A DNA stretch of 64,000 nucleotides from Puccinia triticina. Lineage: Eukaryota > Basidiomycota > Pucciniomycetes > Pucciniales > Pucciniaceae. The stretch is taken from the NCBI RefSeq assembly GCF_026914185.1, contig NC_070565.1:4340001-4404000 (forward strand). The letters are read 5' to 3'. The notes under the pieces are model-generated. The model did no database searches. It was not told the DNA's origin and saw only the letters and a program-made list of their open reading frames with translations. How positions within the stretch are numbered: the first letter of the stretch is position 1; each line of letters starts with the position of its first letter. The translations under genes and the position numbers were made by a program. Of the stretch, positions 1-12,367 are shown one piece after another.

Positions 1-69
1 CATGAGAGAAGTGGCACTGAATTCCTCAGCTTTAATCTAATGGCTGAAAAACCTACATTCCTGCAAGAC

Positions 70-1143
70 ATGTAGACTGACCATCAGGCAGTGGGAGCCG
101 GCCCACTTCAGAATTCCAGATCCTACTGAGTCTGTGCGAGCTGGGGCGTTGATACACTGGCCCGCTTTTCCAACCGGAAAGTGGCGGGATCTGTTGGTCC
201 GATTGAGAATCAGGCATTCCGGATCCTCGCCGCTGCTGCCCATAAAGGGAGGGGTCTTTCCCACTTGACCTGATTGCCAAAGGAATCACTGGCGAGTAGA
301 TAACCAGCACAACTCTGAGTGAGCATCTAAATGAGAAATTTGCGTTGGATTTTCGTCTGAAGGCCTCCAACAAAGGAGAGATATCTGTCATGGCTATTTA
401 CATGCTGTTTATACCAGCGAAAAGGACATTTTGAGATCTTAGTAGAAAATAACTCTTGGTTCTGTCACTACATATCAGGCTATTTAGGAAAGCTTTTGAG
501 GTATTTGGAAAGAGTAGAAAACAGGACATTTTGAGATCTTAGTATGAAACAACTCTTGGTTCTTGGGATTTTTTTTGGGGGGTTAATGATCCAGCTCTTC
601 GACATATTCAGAACAACTAGGAATTTTTTTTGAGGCAGATCACGATCAAAGAGAGGACAACAGTAAGCTTAAGAGATATTGAGAAGAAGAAAAACTTTTT
701 CTGGACCCGATTGTCTAATCATTTGCTCGAGGGAATTGGGCAAGTTTCATAAGGTCATGTTGAAAACAAACATGTGATATCAGTAAGTTTGTGGTCTGTG
801 AAGGAGGAATGAACGATCTCAAAACAAGCTCACCCGTGTCTCAGCAACCCGGTTCACCAGCCGTCCTCTTCTTCTTCCATCATTGCAAGTGTTTTTGCAT
901 TGACACCACAGTTGTCGTTCATGTGCACGTCTTCCGCATTTTCGTCACTGTCAAGCTCTTCGTCTTCATCATCTTCTCCTCCAACTCCATCCCCATTGTA
1001 TTCCTCTTCATCGCCAGTCTCCTTGTCATTGACCACAAAATCATCATACAAGTCGCCAGCATCTCCCTCCTCAAAGTACTCGTCTGAAGACTCGTCAGGG
1101 CTTTCGGCGTCCAAGTCGTGCCCTTTGTCTTTGGAATCGTTTT
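70..1143 (+). repeat. Left arm of 1.07-kb inverted repeat
   Basis: This arm is the reverse complement of 10989-12062; paired positions sum to 12132. Only a few substitutions were seen by eye (for example near 245 and 155), so identity is close to 99 percent. The arm holds the 3' end of the accessory-protein gene (stop at 854) and its downstream sequence. Homology stops abruptly at both ends. Confidence 0.93.
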
Positions 1144-2854
1144 TGGTGGCCCTCTTCTTTCCCTCTTGCAAGTCATCCGCACTGTCCAGATCATCGTCTG
1201 AGCTGTCTTCCAAGAGACCATATGGCTCAACAAGTATGTCCCAATACTTGCGAGTGAAAGAGGAGTCGGTAAGCTTCTCGTCTGGGTGCCGTTGATTTTT
1301 TGGTTGAAGGGATTGACTCGCATCCGGAAGAAATGCAACTACATCAGCATTTGGGATAGTCTTTTTTTGGGCTGGTACTAGGTTGCGGTACCAAGACGGG
1401 GAATAGAAGTCAATGGGTAAATGCTTTGGGGCTGTGCTGAAGGCTGACGGCATGGGTTGTCGGGGTAACATCCGGACTCGTCTTTTTCGGTTGGATGATG
1501 GATCTTGTTGGGCCGCCTTCTTCATGACAATGTCCAAAGCTCGAAAAAACTTGCTGGCATTTTTTGAGCGATAACCAAGCGTCTTGATCTTGTAGACGTT
1601 CCTTTGTTCGTCAAACTCGTCGTCGCTGTGAGCCCCAATTTGCAAAAGGATATCCACGTATCGCCTGGGAAACTTATTAAGGATTGCAAACTCCTTTTGT
1701 GCATCACGCAACTGTATGTTGGATCGAAATCAGTTTGAGAATAAGACCATGAATCAGATGAAAAAAAAACTTACTCTTTCACGATTTTTCGAGATTCTCT
1801 TGTGGGTAGCATCTTGAGCATTCTTCCCCGCTTGCTTCTTCTCCTTTTGATATTTCGAGTGTTGGACGAAGTGAACAAAGTGGTTGTAGGCTTGTATTAA
1901 GAGCGCTGTATCAGATGCCATTCTGGGGTCGACATTCATGTAGTTGTAAGCTTGTCCAGCAACAAGCTCTTGAAAAGAAGTGATTGCAGCAATCCGGTGG
2001 GCCGCGTTGTAAAGCGAAGCAGAATCCTCCTCAAGATTAGGGCGCCAAGTGCGCAACCCAAGACGAACCATGAGACCTTGCACGTAACAAATGTTATTGG
2101 AGCCAAGATGAATGACCGATCTGCCGTATTTGATTGAGCCCGCGGTAGCATGTTTGAACAACTGTACCTCACTGTCGTTGATGAGCGCGGGTGATGTGGA
2201 AGTGCGTGCCGCTTGCTTGACCTCGTCATTGTTTGAGAACTTGCTGTAAAACTCTTGGAGGTCGGATAACTCAGGGGCTACTGGGACTGAGTCCTGAGTC
2301 AATAGACCCCAGAGTATCTTGGTGTGGACGTAAAGGGCATTCTAAGAGGATGACATGATCAGCTCGTTGATTTGATTGCCTAGACATGAAAACAAAAAAT
2401 GGCTGACCTTTGTAGAGGTAAACTCTGCAGGAAAATCGGCACCCTGCATTTGTTGAGGGTGGCGTTTAGCGGATGGAGGTTTTGCTACTTGACGGATTGA
2501 CTTTGATTTCTTGGAGGTCTTTGGTTTGCCAACTTCAGGGGGAGCCGAGGCCGCGCGAGCTGCTCGTTTAGGGGTCACGTTGGAGGGATTGCCGCGGTTG
2601 CTGGAACTTGCTGCCTGGGGTTTGATCTTGACAGCAGGTTGTTTTTTGGCCGGTTTTTTGGCTGGGTTAGGTTGGGTTTTGGGTTTTGGGTTGGAAGAAT
2701 TGGGAGATTGCAAGGCGTTGACCTTTTTGGTGAGCTGGGCCACAATAGATTCGAAATGACTGGTTTGAGCCTTCACAGCTGCATCGACTACCCGTTGTTG
2801 CTTGGCAGTGAGGGCAGGCAAGGGTGCCGGGGTTTGAGGGGCCCAGGGATCCAT
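854..2854 (-). CDS. CACTA accessory protein, unknown function
   Basis: Three exons join in frame: 2854-2408, 2341-1775 and 1711-854, giving 623 aa. Introns have normal GT...AG ends. The N-terminal 150 residues are rich in Ala, Pro and Lys and look disordered. The middle (exon 2) is a compact, probably globular region with no motif I recognise. The C-terminus is strongly acidic (runs of D and E, ending EEEEDGW). A truncated copy of the last part lies next to the Tnp2 gene at 10973-11278, so the gene belongs to the same transposon, where it would converge on Tnp2. By position it corresponds to the second (TnpA-like) protein of CACTA elements, but no sequence similarity to TnpA is claimed. The reading frame is intact. 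Confidence 0.75.
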
Positions 2855-3587
2855 TGAGTCGATAAGCTGTATTGAGATTGTAAAGATGAGGAGGGGATGG
2901 TGGACCTGTATAAGATCAAAGTGAGGAAAGCGGTTTTAGGGTTAGTAGGACAACGAAAGGAGACATGTACAGAAGAGGGCACTCAAATGGTCAGCTTACT
3001 AGATATGTATGTCGGAGGATATGTTGGTTGACTTGTGGGATAAGATGATTGATGCAAGTAATGGTTGTTGGTGAGTGTGGTGGGATGAAGGAGGATAGAC
3101 AATCGGAAGAGGGCAGATAAATATTCAAAGGGATCTTACCAGGAACTTGCGCCGGAGGAGAAGCGAGGGGCTCAGCTATCCTATGTAGATATATACTCAA
3201 GACTTCCGATCAGCTGCAATGATAACATACAAAATTACATGTATGTAGTACATACGTACCTGCAAGAGTTGATCAGGTGAGATGAGATTCTCTGTTGAGA
3301 ACTTGAGTTCGAAATAGTTCTATGTTATGCATGGAGCCAATCCAGACTCCAATCTACATATGTACATATGTAGTCCGACTTGGATGAATAACAAAGGAGT
3401 ATGTACATGTTTGTGTATGTATTAATGCACAAAGAGAAGGAATGAGATTATGGGTTTTGTTTTGTGATTGCAAGTGTCGCATGCAGAAGGCATTTGTCGC
3501 GGCAACTGACGATGAATTCATATTGAATCTGATACGCAGCGTCATGCAGTCGCAGCAGGCCGCAGCGACAGCGAGATGTCCGCAGTG

Positions 3588-3651
3588 TCAGTGGTATTAG
3601 AGCAGCTCTCATGAATGTAGAAGGTCGTGGGTTCAAATCCCACAACACACA
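3588..3651 (+). pseudogene. 3' half of a tRNA-like sequence
   Basis: Starting with the TCA target triplet, this matches bases 15892-15955 of the complete tRNA-like copy, including the T arm with GGTTCAAATCC and the AACACAC 3' acceptor strand. It abuts the CACTG terminus at 3587. Its missing 5' half is found, inverted, at 15582-15597. Confidence 0.8.
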
Positions 3652-4903
3652 ATTCTTTTCACTTCATTGAACATTTACATTTTTGTCTTCACTAGCCTAA
3701 CCAAGAACTGACAAAACCAAAAAAAGAGAAGAAAAGAGCAAAAGCAAAAAAAAACAATTTTTCAATGTTGTATCTGTCCATGGATCTGTGTATTTAAGCT
3801 CAATTGAAGAGCTTCATCTGGTTAGGCTAAATTTTACAAAAAGCTTGTTCTGCCTAAATGAACCCTCGCAACCACGCCATTATTTCTCTCTCATCGGGCC
3901 CTGTATTTTATCAACAAAAACAAATGAGATGCAGGACACAAGGATCGGGATTGTTGCGCAATAATAGGAGTGACAAGGTAAGAATCACTTGTACGTGAAA
4001 TGGTCCATCTCGCACTATTCGTGCTTCGTTGGATCCATGTGGATCAGCTAAGTCACTTCAGATAACCCCGGCCGATGTCCGACCGATGGCGTAGCAAGTT
4101 TGACTGAGCAAAGAAGAAACAAAAGCCGCCTCTTGTCACAACTGTTGTTCCGCATTCTTAATCAGCCCCTGATAAACACCAGTCCAACATGATTCACTGT
4201 CATCACCCGCAGTTGTATACATCATACATTGTAGTCCTTAGACTCAGGCTGAAATTTGTTTCTTGTACGCATTTTCTGATTTTTAGTCATCTTAGTTTCT
4301 CTTTTTTTTTGCCACGTCATATGGTCAGACCATTCTGCTTGGGTGGCTGGATACGAATCACAATTGGTACATTGTGAGAGGGAGGTCGCCCAAAGTTGTG
4401 ACTGCTACTGGGTAAAACAAGTCACTCACTCCCACCCCACATCTGTCGCATTTTTGAGGTGCTACCGCACCACCAAGCTATGGCCTTTTACAGCCACACA
4501 AACGTAATCCTCTGGTCCTGATAAATTTGGATCCCAAACGTCTGTACCCGAAATATTTGAACCCCACTTGAAATACATTTGTTGATGACGGAGAGCACAT
4601 CTCGCGCTACATATTTACTTACTACGCTTGGTCCTATGGAGCGAATACCAGTATTGATTCCGTGTGTCAAACGCGCTGTGTGTCCAACCTGCCCATCTGT
4701 GAAGTGCTGCAAAATGATCCTATAAACTGAGGGTCATGGGCCGTGTTTCACCCATATCTCCAGCCATCATAAATAGAGAGTGCTATCCCAGTCTGGCTCC
4801 AAGTTGATTTCTGCAGACACCTTCACTCGATTTAATCATCCCTAGTCATCCTCATAATTCTCGTGTAGACTAATTGACAGCCAACCCATCACTAGTTTTC
4901 GAA
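3652..4903. other. Intergenic; upstream region of secreted-protein gene
   Basis: No convincing reading frame. The last 400 bases resemble, in patches, the region upstream of the minus-strand paralogue at 20420-20950 (for example a GCCACGTCA stretch near 4310 and GTTTCACCCAT near 4745), so the duplication that made the two genes included promoter sequence. CATAAATAGAG near 4770 is a plausible TATA element. Confidence 0.5.
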
Positions 4904-5396
4904 ATGAAGCTGATTTTCTTCTTGGTCCCAGTTGAGTTCTAGTGATTGGTTGACTTTTATTGCCTATAGCCAGGCAGATGCGCAAAACTATTGACTGACT
5001 ATAAGCCTGTTACATATTTCTTCTTAGCTTTTTGGTTCATTGGTTGCTTCGCCAGTGTGGCATCGAGAGCTAGGCCCCCCGTCTCATGACGAAGATTATG
5101 GAAGCGTTTGGGCAGCTTACCCACTTCCTGACGAGGATTATGGAGAACTTCCCGATAGCTGGGTACCTCACCACGAGTTGGATGACATCCCAGATTTTAC
5201 ATGTAACTGGGGACGCCTGCATCCCGGGTTCCATTATCATCAAGAGGAACAGGCTGCACACGAGAAAACTGTGCTTCCCCCTATAGAATCCTACCCAGAG
5301 CCCCACGAAGATGTTCCCAATCACAATGGAAGTAACGAAGATGAGCAGTTCGGAAAGGAATACCCCGCTTCCCACGCTGATCCGCTCTCTTGTTGA
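4904..5396 (+). CDS. Small secreted protein, candidate effector
   Basis: Exon 1 (4904-4930) and exon 2 (5028-5396) join to give 131 aa; the intron starts GTTGAG and ends CTTAG. The intron splits a signal peptide (MKLIFFLVP + LFGSLVAS), with likely cleavage after about residue 18. The mature part is acidic, rich in Asp, Glu, Pro and His, with two Cys and no recognised domain. A paralogue on the minus strand at 19901-20419 has the same intron position, the same start (MKLIFF) and a related end (EYPASH versus EYPAAH). The shared intron and signal peptide support the model. Secretion is inferred; a role in host interaction is a guess from size and context. Confidence 0.68.
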
Positions 5397-6885
5397 AGCG
5401 GGGAAGTTGGTAGTGACTCTTTCTGTCAAGTAGAGCTTCAAGTCACGTGGAATTCAAGCAACAAGTGTATCCAATCGTCGGAGACGTCAGAAAGTCAATC
5501 TTTGAAAATCACCAAGAAAAAATATAAAATAGACTGGTAACCTCAGTTGGATATGATATCCGGGGTACACCTGCCTTTCCTTTTGAGATTGTTCTCGTTC
5601 TCCACTCGTTATAACTCCCCGTCGTTTTTTTCTGAATTACCGTCTTGAAATTGAATAGTTTCCTACTCCCAAAATTATAAACTTTTTATATCCCCAGGGA
5701 GCATTTTATACGACTCTGTCCTTGCTATTTATCATATTAAGTTTCATTGTGGATCTCTTTTTTCTCTCCTGCAAATTATGCCCACTTGGAATCCTTCCTT
5801 CTTGCCCCCCCCCCCCCCCCCCCTTCCGATGTTCTCTGTTGCTTGCCATCTGTGACTGTCAGCAGAACTATCCAAATCAAAACACGGTTTTCTGAGTGCT
5901 TTCATACGGTCTAAAATTTCTGCTTGATTGATCCTAATTTAATATTTATTTGGTATTCTGCTTCTGCTCCCATTGAGGCCTTGCCGCTGGCCCGCCTTAG
6001 ACAAAGTTCCACACCATGTCCCATTCATGCGACCTGCTCAAGATGGCATCGTGACATGATAGTGGATGCTTGTCAAGCGGGTGGACTGAAAGAATAGAAC
6101 CCTTGGCAGCTCGTTTTTAGGGCCAATCTCACCATTCTTGGGTGGTTTTTATCAATATTGGGGTATGGGTCAAACGAGGCCGAGGAAACTGACTGCCAAT
6201 CTGAAGAAACTTCATTGCCGCAACCAATTCTACAGAGATGAAATAATAAAGATATCCATATTTTCTACTTCTCCTTCATTGGTACTGCCAACTGGGGGAC
6301 TTCCCTTGCAATCTGGGACCCCCGCAGATGTTGGTTTAGACCCAAAAAGTTTAGATTTTGGGCGGGAAATCTAGTTTTTTGGGATCTAGATCACTTCTGG
6401 GAGCCTCTCAGATCATAACGGGAAGTCCTCCGCTGATTGGGCAAAGTCAGGAAGAAACGAGACGCTGGAGGACTTCCCATCGGTTTGGAAATCCGGCTCT
6501 TTGCTATTTTCTATTTCTATTTTCTATTTTCAAAGGGGACCAACAGCGGTTTGTCATATGCTAATAAATACAAAATAGCCTGCTTTCTAAAATTGGAGGG
6601 AAGTCCTCCACCGCGAGTGCCTGCAAGGCACAGAGAGGCTTTGTTAAGCTCGAGTGTCATAGGGGGTGTCACCAAATCTTAGCTTTTACATACTGCTGAA
6701 CAGCCGTGTGATATCCCACCCTCCGATCTCCTCGAGGCCCAGCAAATTCAGGATCCACATGCGGATCACCACTTCGTTCCCATCCCGAAAGATAGGCAAC
6801 TGAGGCACATCCTTGAATCCTTTATCTCACTCCCCGCTTGCGACGGACCAGGCCCATCTCTCGAAGAACCCCAATTCGTCTCATC
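5397..6885. other. Intergenic, no gene found
   Basis: Contains a C homopolymer at about 5807-5822 and several copies of GGACTTCC/GGAAGTCC in both orientations between 6290 and 6610, which look like remains of a small inverted-repeat element. The final 200 bases precede the BRO1 start. Confidence 0.4.
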
Positions 6886-9800
6886 ATGTCCACTGTACAG
6901 GCACCATTGCTATGGGTGCCCCTCAAAACAACTTCGGATGTCTCTTACGCCCCATCTATCCGCCAGACGATCATGCAGACCTACCAGGAATCAGCCGATA
7001 GTTACAAAGAAGAAATCGTCGCTCTCGATCGGTGTCGGCAAGATGCGCTCAGAGGTAGTGCAGGGAGTGACATAACTGGTATTTCCTGCCTTATTGCAGA
7101 GCGATTGTGATGCACAAGTGACCCGCAGTATAGTGAGCTAACTTCTTTATACTTGAAATCGTTTTTTTCCACCCTCAGGTCGGGATTTACTTTATAAGTA
7201 CTTTGGTCAGCTAGAGCTTCTCGAGCTCCGATTCCCTGAGGTCCGAGTCCCATTCCCTTGGTGAGATATTGGATTGTACTTTGATGACGTCAAGATCATT
7301 TCGCGTTGATTTCTCAACACTGCCCACTTTCTGTGCTGACCGTCGGGATTTTTTTTTGGCAATTGGTTGCAGGAAGGATGCTTTCACCGGCAAAGAAATA
7401 TCACAGCTATCACTTGCTTACGAAAAGGCATCTGTCATCTTCAATATTGCAGCCACCCTCTCCTCTTTGGCTGCACAGCAGAATCGTACATCGACAGAAG
7501 GAATCCGCCGAGCTTTTCACAACTTCAGATGCGCTGCTGGGATGTTTACCTACATCAATGATAACTTTCTACATGCCCCTTCAACCGATCTCAGCCGAGA
7601 AGTCGTCAAAGTCCTCGTTCAATTGATGATTGCCCAAGCCACCGAAGTTTTCGTCGAGCGAATGACAGAGGAGAAAGAGAAGAAGCCCTTTGGATTGAGA
7701 GCCCGAGTCAGTACTCAAGCTGCTTTCCTCTACGGCGGTATTATTGAAGACGTGAAAGAACTGGTCAACAAAGGGATTTTCGAACGCAGCTGGACTTGGC
7801 TGGTTCAAGTAAGTTGATAATTACTCGAAGAGAGACTATGCTTGCAACAAATCAGCCCCAGCCCTTCCTAAAGCTATCCTTGAACTGTGGTTATTTATTT
7901 AGTGCAAGAACAAATACTTCATCTCATTGGCTCAGTACCAGCGATCTTTGGCCGATTCAGCTTCCTCTAAACATGGCGATGCGCTGGCTCGACTTCAAAT
8001 CGCCGAAACAGCTGCTAAAGAAGCCTCGCGATACGCAACTTCATTTTCCACTTCATTTACGTCTGCTGGCAGCGCAGGTTCAGCCACTCTTCCCTCGGAC
8101 GCAGCGGCATCATTGCTGGAACTCACACGAACGCATTTGACACTTTGTAATGAAGCAAAGGTTTCAGAACAGCGAGATAACGATTTGATCTATCATGAAG
8201 CCTTGCCCTCAGAAGCGGCTCTACCCCCAATAGAGAAAAGTAGCGTCGGCGACCCCATTGCAATTCAGGAAGTCTATGGAGCACCGGAGGTTCAAAAAGT
8301 TGTGGGCCAAGACATTTTTGTTCGCCTTGTACCACTAAGTGTTCATCAAAGTTCAAGCCTTTACAGCGAGGAAAAAGCGAAGCTCATTCGAACCGAAGGA
8401 GAAAGGTGTGAAACAGCTGATACGGAACTCGTCACTGCCCTCGAATACGCCGGTTTGCCCACAGGCTTAGATAAATTTAGCGACTTCGTCAACAATGGAT
8501 CGGCGCGCCTGTGTGAGATGACCGAACCTCCCTCCCAAGTTCTCGAATGGGCAGAAGCTGTTCAACAAGCCAAGGGAGTCAGGCCGATCGAAAAGATGTG
8601 GGAGGAGTTAACTGGTCTGCGTAACAAAGTCCACCAGGATCTCGACAGTATCGAACAAAAGCTTGACACCGACGCTCGGGATTGTGAGCAATTGCGCGTA
8701 AAATATGATCACCTGTGGGAACAGCAGCCCTCTTCCAACTTTACCAAAGCATGGAGGCACAGCTTGAAATCCCATCGAGAAGCACTTGAAGCCGCCAAGA
8801 AGTCCGATCAGCAAATCGATGAGATTTGGCAATCGGCCAAGACGGACCTTGAAACTCTAGCTGATCCGACTCGGGAATCGGTGCGCCGCTTGTTTTCAGA
8901 AAACCTTCAGCTTAACAGCAACACGAATACCAACAATCTCCTCGATGTGCTCGACAATAACGACGATGAATCCGAAATGTCACAAATGAAAAACATGGTA
9001 ACATCAATTCAAGAAAATATCAGTCGGCTGCAAGCCATTAAGAAGGAACGAAACGGAGTTCTGCAAGACCTGAAGGAACGCATTCAAGCCGATGACATCT
9101 CGCAACTTTTGATTCTTAATCGGAAGGCTCAAAACATCGAGCCCGCGTTATTCGCCGCTGAGCTCGAAAAATTCCAGGCTCATTCTAGTCGGATCAGCGC
9201 TACAATACACCTGCAAGCAACGGTCATCCAAGAGTTGACAGCCCATCACAAATCTTTGATCGACAGCAAACGAGGCAAAGATGTGCAGGAGCGATGGACG
9301 AACGCATCGAAAAGAATGACACAAGCCACGAATCGGTTGCAAGCAGCGTATCAGTCTCATGAAGAAATCCGGTCAGCACTACTAAAAGGAATTCACTTCT
9401 ACCGCGAAACTCAAACAGCTGTTATTGATATCCAGAGACAAGTTGAAAGTTTCATCAGTAATCGGGTAGCTGAGCGAATGCGTATGACCACTCAGGCCGA
9501 AGCTAAATCAGAATGGAAAGATACCAATCGTGGAGAGGCACACAATCTGGAGCATCAAATGGCCAGAATGAACTTGGCCAATTCTTCATCTCCCTCTTCC
9601 ATGTTGGGTCCTGTTCCTCCGCCTCTTCCACCTCAGCCTCGAACTTGGCAACAGCCGGTCAACCCTACTCCCGCTGGGCCTCCCTATCAGAACTTTTCCT
9701 CTTACCCTGCCGGCTCGGATCGGACACCAGCTCCAACAACTCAAAGTCATTACTCCTCCCCTTCACCAGCAACCATCGATCCATATGCATCGTTGGGGTC

Positions 9801-10524
9801 TTTCGGCTCGACCAATCCCCCCACAATCCCCCTATCACAGAACCTTCCTGGTCAGGCCCACCCCCCAATTTCTCATCAGTATTCCGGGCAGGCCCACCCC
9901 TCAATCCCTCAGCAGTATTCCAGTCAAGCTCCCCCTCCCCCTCCGGCTCCACATCAGCGTCCTGCTCAGTTTCATCCTCAACATAACGCCTTCCCAGCTA
10001 ACGCCCAATACGAACCCCTCGCTGCATCGACTGGCCAACCCAAGCCTGCTTTGCCGCCACCACCCCCTCCCGTAACATACCAATCTGCTGTAGCACAAGC
10101 CCAGAACGCCAACTCGTCCTGGAGCCCCTCTCCCCAACCTCCTGGAGCCCATCACCATCACGCTCAACATCCTGGTCCCCCACCCAATGCGCCACCGATG
10201 CATTACCCTTCTGCTCCTTCTTACCATCACAACAGTACCGTACACACTTATAACCAGCACTCCCGGAGTGATGCAGCATCTCCCCAGGTTCACCACATCT
10301 CCGCTCCGAACACCCAGCCCTATCATGATCCTAGGAATGGTATGGCCTACGGCTCTCTAACTCAAAACCCTCAACCGCCGCCGAAGCCCGATGCGACTTA
10401 TCCAAATCATGGCGGATGGCAACAGGCCCAACAACACCCTCATTCGTACACTGCCCCTTCTCACAATCCTTACTACCCCAACCCTGCTCCACCGCAACCA
10501 CCACCTGGACCGAGGTATCAATAG
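6886..10524 (+). CDS. BRO1: BRO1-domain protein (Bro1/ALIX family)
   Basis: Four exons (6886-7078, 7179-7260, 7373-7808, 7903-10524) join in frame to 1110 aa. The N-terminal BRO1 domain is clear: [10 protein letters not shown] near the start, [13 protein letters not shown] across the first junction, and [12 protein letters not shown] near residue 400. In ESCRT biology this domain binds Snf7/CHMP4 on endosomes. A long helical V-type region follows, and the last 320 residues are Pro/Gln/His-rich with [13 protein letters not shown] tracts, as in Bro1 and ALIX. The length and proline-rich tail favour vacuolar-sorting Bro1, but the pH-signalling homologue Rim20/PalA cannot be excluded. The whole gene sits inside the segment bounded by the inverted repeats, so its upstream neighbour depends on orientation. 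Confidence 0.9.
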
Positions 10525-10597
10525 TCTATGTTTGCTACTTTAGCTTGTAAGATCTCAAAATCTCGTTTGAATGTACACACCCTTTTTTCTTCTCTCA

Positions 10598-10760
10598 CTC
10601 TCCCTCCCTCCCTCCCTCCCTCTCTTCCTCTCCCTCTCTTCCTCTCCCTCTCTTCCTCTCCCTCTCTTCCTCTCCCTCTCTTCCTCTCCCTCTCTTCCTC
10701 TCCCTCTCTTCCTCTCCCTCTCTTCCTCTCCCTCTCCCTCCCTCCCTCCCTCTCTGTCTC
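10598..10760 (+). repeat. Pyrimidine microsatellite after BRO1
   Basis: Tandem 12-base units based on CTCCCTCTCTTC, flanked by CCCT repeats, start about 70 bases after the BRO1 stop and probably lie in its 3' UTR. Open frames across it are artefacts of the repeat. Confidence 0.9.
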
Positions 10761-10972
10761 TCTTTAATTTATCTTACAAATGTCTCAAGTGAGCTTTACT
10801 ACTTATCGGCCTCTTTCTGTGACTGGCCCTTGTTGGGCTATCGGGGTTTCAAAAACAGTAGGTTGTGAGTGAGCTTGGATGCGAAATATCGTGGGCAGTG
10901 AGATGTCCACCGTACATACATGGTAACATGTACTGAGCCTACCGACACACGCACAGATTTAACAAACATTAA

Positions 10973-11278
10973 TTGGTGGTGACAGCTGAAAACGATTCCG
11001 AAGACAAAGGGCACGACTTGGACGCCGAAAGCCCTGACGAGTCTTCAGACGAGTACTTTGAGGAGGGAGATGCTGGCGACTTGTATGATGATTTTGTGGT
11101 CGATGACAAGGAGACTGGCGATGAAGAGGAATACAATGGGGATGGAGTTGGAGGAGAAGATGATGAAGACGAAGAGCTTGACAGTGACGAAAATGCGGAA
11201 GACGTGCACATGAACGACAACTGTGGTGTCAATGCAAAAACACTTGCAATGATGGAAGAAGAAGAGGACGGCTGGTGA
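10973..11278 (+). pseudogene. Truncated 3' end of CACTA accessory gene
   Basis: From about 10989 this repeats the last 97 codons of the gene at 854-2854 with two or three changes, ending in the same EEEEDGW. The preceding bases are unrelated, so the frame is a fragment joined to foreign sequence. It converges on the Tnp2 gene at 12368, the arrangement expected in the intact element. Confidence 0.85.
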
Positions 11279-12062
11279 ACCGGGTTGCTGAGACACGGGT
11301 GAGCTTGTTTTGAGATCGTTCATTCCTCCTTCACAGACCACAAACTTACTGATATCACATGTTTGTTTTCAACAAGACCTTATGAAACTTGCCCAATTCC
11401 CTCGAGCAAATGATTAGACAATCGGGTCCAGAAAAAGTTTTTCTTCTTCTCAATATCTCTTAAGCTTACTGTTGTCCTCTCTTTGATCGTGATCTGCCTC
11501 AAAAAAAATTCCTAGTTGTTCTGAATATGTCGAAGAGCTGGATCATTAACCCCCCAAAAAAAATCCCAAGAACCGAGAGTTGTTTCATACTAAGATCTCA
11601 AAATGTCCTGTTTTCTACTCTTTCCAAATACCTCAAAAGCTTTCCTAAATAGCCTGATATGTAGTGACAGAACCAAGAGTTATTTTCTACTAAGATCTCA
11701 AAATGTCCTTTTCGCTGGTATAAACAGCATGTAAATAGCCATGACAGATATCTCTCCTTTGTTGGAGGCCTTCAGACGAAAATCCAACGCAAATTTCTCA
11801 TTTAGATGCTCACTCAGAGTTGTGCTGGTTATCTACTCGCCAGTGATTCCTTTGGCAATCAGGTCAAGTGGGAAAGACCCCTCCCTTGATGGGCAGCAGC
11901 GGCGAGGATCCGGAATGCCTGATTCTCAATCGGACCAACAGATCCCGCCACTTTCCGGTTGGAAAAGCGGGCCAGTGTATCAACGTCCCAGCTCGCACAG
12001 ACTCAGTAGGATCTGGAATTCTGAAGTGGGCCGGCTCCCACTGCCTGATGGTCAGTCTACAT
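10989..12062 (-). repeat. Right arm of 1.07-kb inverted repeat
   Basis: Inverted copy of 70-1143. Unlike the left arm it runs directly into the Tnp2 gene's 3' flank, so this arm is in its original transposon context on that side. Confidence 0.93.
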
Positions 12063-12367
12063 TGCAATCTTGGCTATTGCCCAGCAGATACGGCATCTGG
12101 GCGGACCAAATTGCCCTGCCGCCTCAGCGCACGGCGACTTGGCAATCAGCCATGATGACTAGGGATCTGATTGGGCAAAAAATGGCAACAAGATTTTCGG
12201 CGGATACATTTTGACAAAAGTTAATGTATCAAAGAACAAAAGAAGATAAACCGGAACAAGTTTTGGTGAAGCAGTCAAACTACTTTCCAGTGTATAATTC
12301 AGTTTCCAGTCGACCAATACAAAACTAGAGAGAATCGGGCATCAAAAAAGCCAGAGTGCCAGCTCAT

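Larger units (their letters stand above)
70..3587 (-). mobile_element. CACTA-type transposon, accessory-protein part
   Basis: The outer end at 3587 reads, on the minus strand, CACTGCGGACATCTCGCTGT, a CACTR terminus typical of the CACTA (En/Spm) superfamily. The same terminus closes the Tnp2 part at 15581. The base triplet TCA at 3588-3590 matches, as its complement TGA, the triplet after 15581. This part carries a complete three-exon gene (854-2854) and its 5' region (2855-3587) with short CAGCGACA-type subterminal repeats. The other end is not a terminus: it ends inside the inverted repeat at 70, so this is half an element. Confidence 0.8.

Noticed and set aside
10598..10760. Ser/Leu/Pro-rich open frames
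   Set aside because: They are translations of a 12-base pyrimidine microsatellite.
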